From assembly GCA_030770535.1 (NCBI GenBank), contig JASVEC010000138.1, positions 1 to 43,830 of the forward strand: 43,830 bases of DNA, in the 5' to 3' direction. Below, in pieces: positions 43,809 through 43,830 of this stretch. The notes under the pieces were generated by a model that worked only from the letters and a program-made list of their open reading frames with translations, was not told the origin of the DNA and ran no database searches. The position numbers were made by a program, and so were the translations under genes. Position 1 is the first letter of the stretch. Each line of letters starts with the position of its first letter. The DNA is from Batkoa obscura (taxonomy: Eukaryota; Entomophthoromycota; Entomophthoromycetes; Entomophthorales; Batkoaceae).

Positions 43809-43830
43809 TATGAGGATGTTTTTTTTGGCT
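43809..43830 (-). mobile_element. GGGGATG element cut by the window edge
   Basis: TATGAGGATG then TTTTTTTTGGCT, the first 22 bp of a minus-orientation copy; the rest lies outside the window. Confidence 0.8.

Noticed and set aside
2963-43830. GGGG in the element ends as stress-response elements for the Msn2-like factor
   Set aside because: The element end is usually TGGGGA, not AGGGG; only occasional copies (for example 28795) contain AGGGG.

Overview
The window looks like a nuclear fragment of a very AT-rich, aerobic, early-diverging fungus. The evidence is short GT-AG spliceosomal introns (about 46-94 bp) in conserved genes, a fungal Msn2-type zinc-finger protein, an Rcf2/HIG1 respiratory factor, an Izh/PAQR receptor, ALG9, homogentisate 1,2-dioxygenase and asparagine runs coded by AAT repeats. 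Rcf2 and homogentisate dioxygenase need oxygen and argue against anaerobic AT-rich fungi. I cannot place it to genus; Glomeromycotina, Entomophthoromycotina or Kickxellomycotina-like genomes would fit.

Layout. 0.3-2.8 kb: two tandem genes for FCP1/NIF-type HAD proteins, each with apparent one-base frame breaks. 3.5-5.0 kb: a nine-exon PAQR/Izh gene, convergent with an Rcf2-like gene (5.6-6.2 kb). 6.2-22.6 kb: gene-poor DNA with one intronless C2H2 regulator (15.2-15.9 kb), a decayed reading frame of unknown family (9.6-10.4 kb) and many copies of a roughly 100-bp inverted-repeat element. 22.6-36.0 kb: a cluster of an unrecognised small secreted protein family, called 4CS here, with three intact genes and five decayed copies, plus one orphan gene on the other strand. 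36.1-41.8 kb: a dense block of ALG9 (-), a CENP-L/Fta1-like gene (+) and homogentisate dioxygenase (-). 41.8-43.8 kb: low-complexity AT-rich DNA ending in an inverted-repeat element cut by the window edge.

Two systems stand out. The first is the 4CS family: each intact protein has a signal peptide and four cysteines at nearly fixed spacing (C-x30/31-C-x17/23-C-x64/65-C), shared G-x-G-x-(L/F) and FKG motifs and an aromatic C-terminus. Upstream blocks are duplicated with the genes, and most copies are dying, which is the pattern of birth-and-death evolution. The second is a non-autonomous element with TIRs starting TATGGGGATG and apparent TA target sites, at about 20 copies. One copy sits inside a 4CS relic. 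Another has an apparent empty site in the neighbouring 4CS duplicate, so the element has moved since that duplication.

The housekeeping genes form compact islands (63 bp between the ALG9 and CENP-L-like start codons), while the secreted family and the repeats occupy the gene-poor part, a two-compartment layout.
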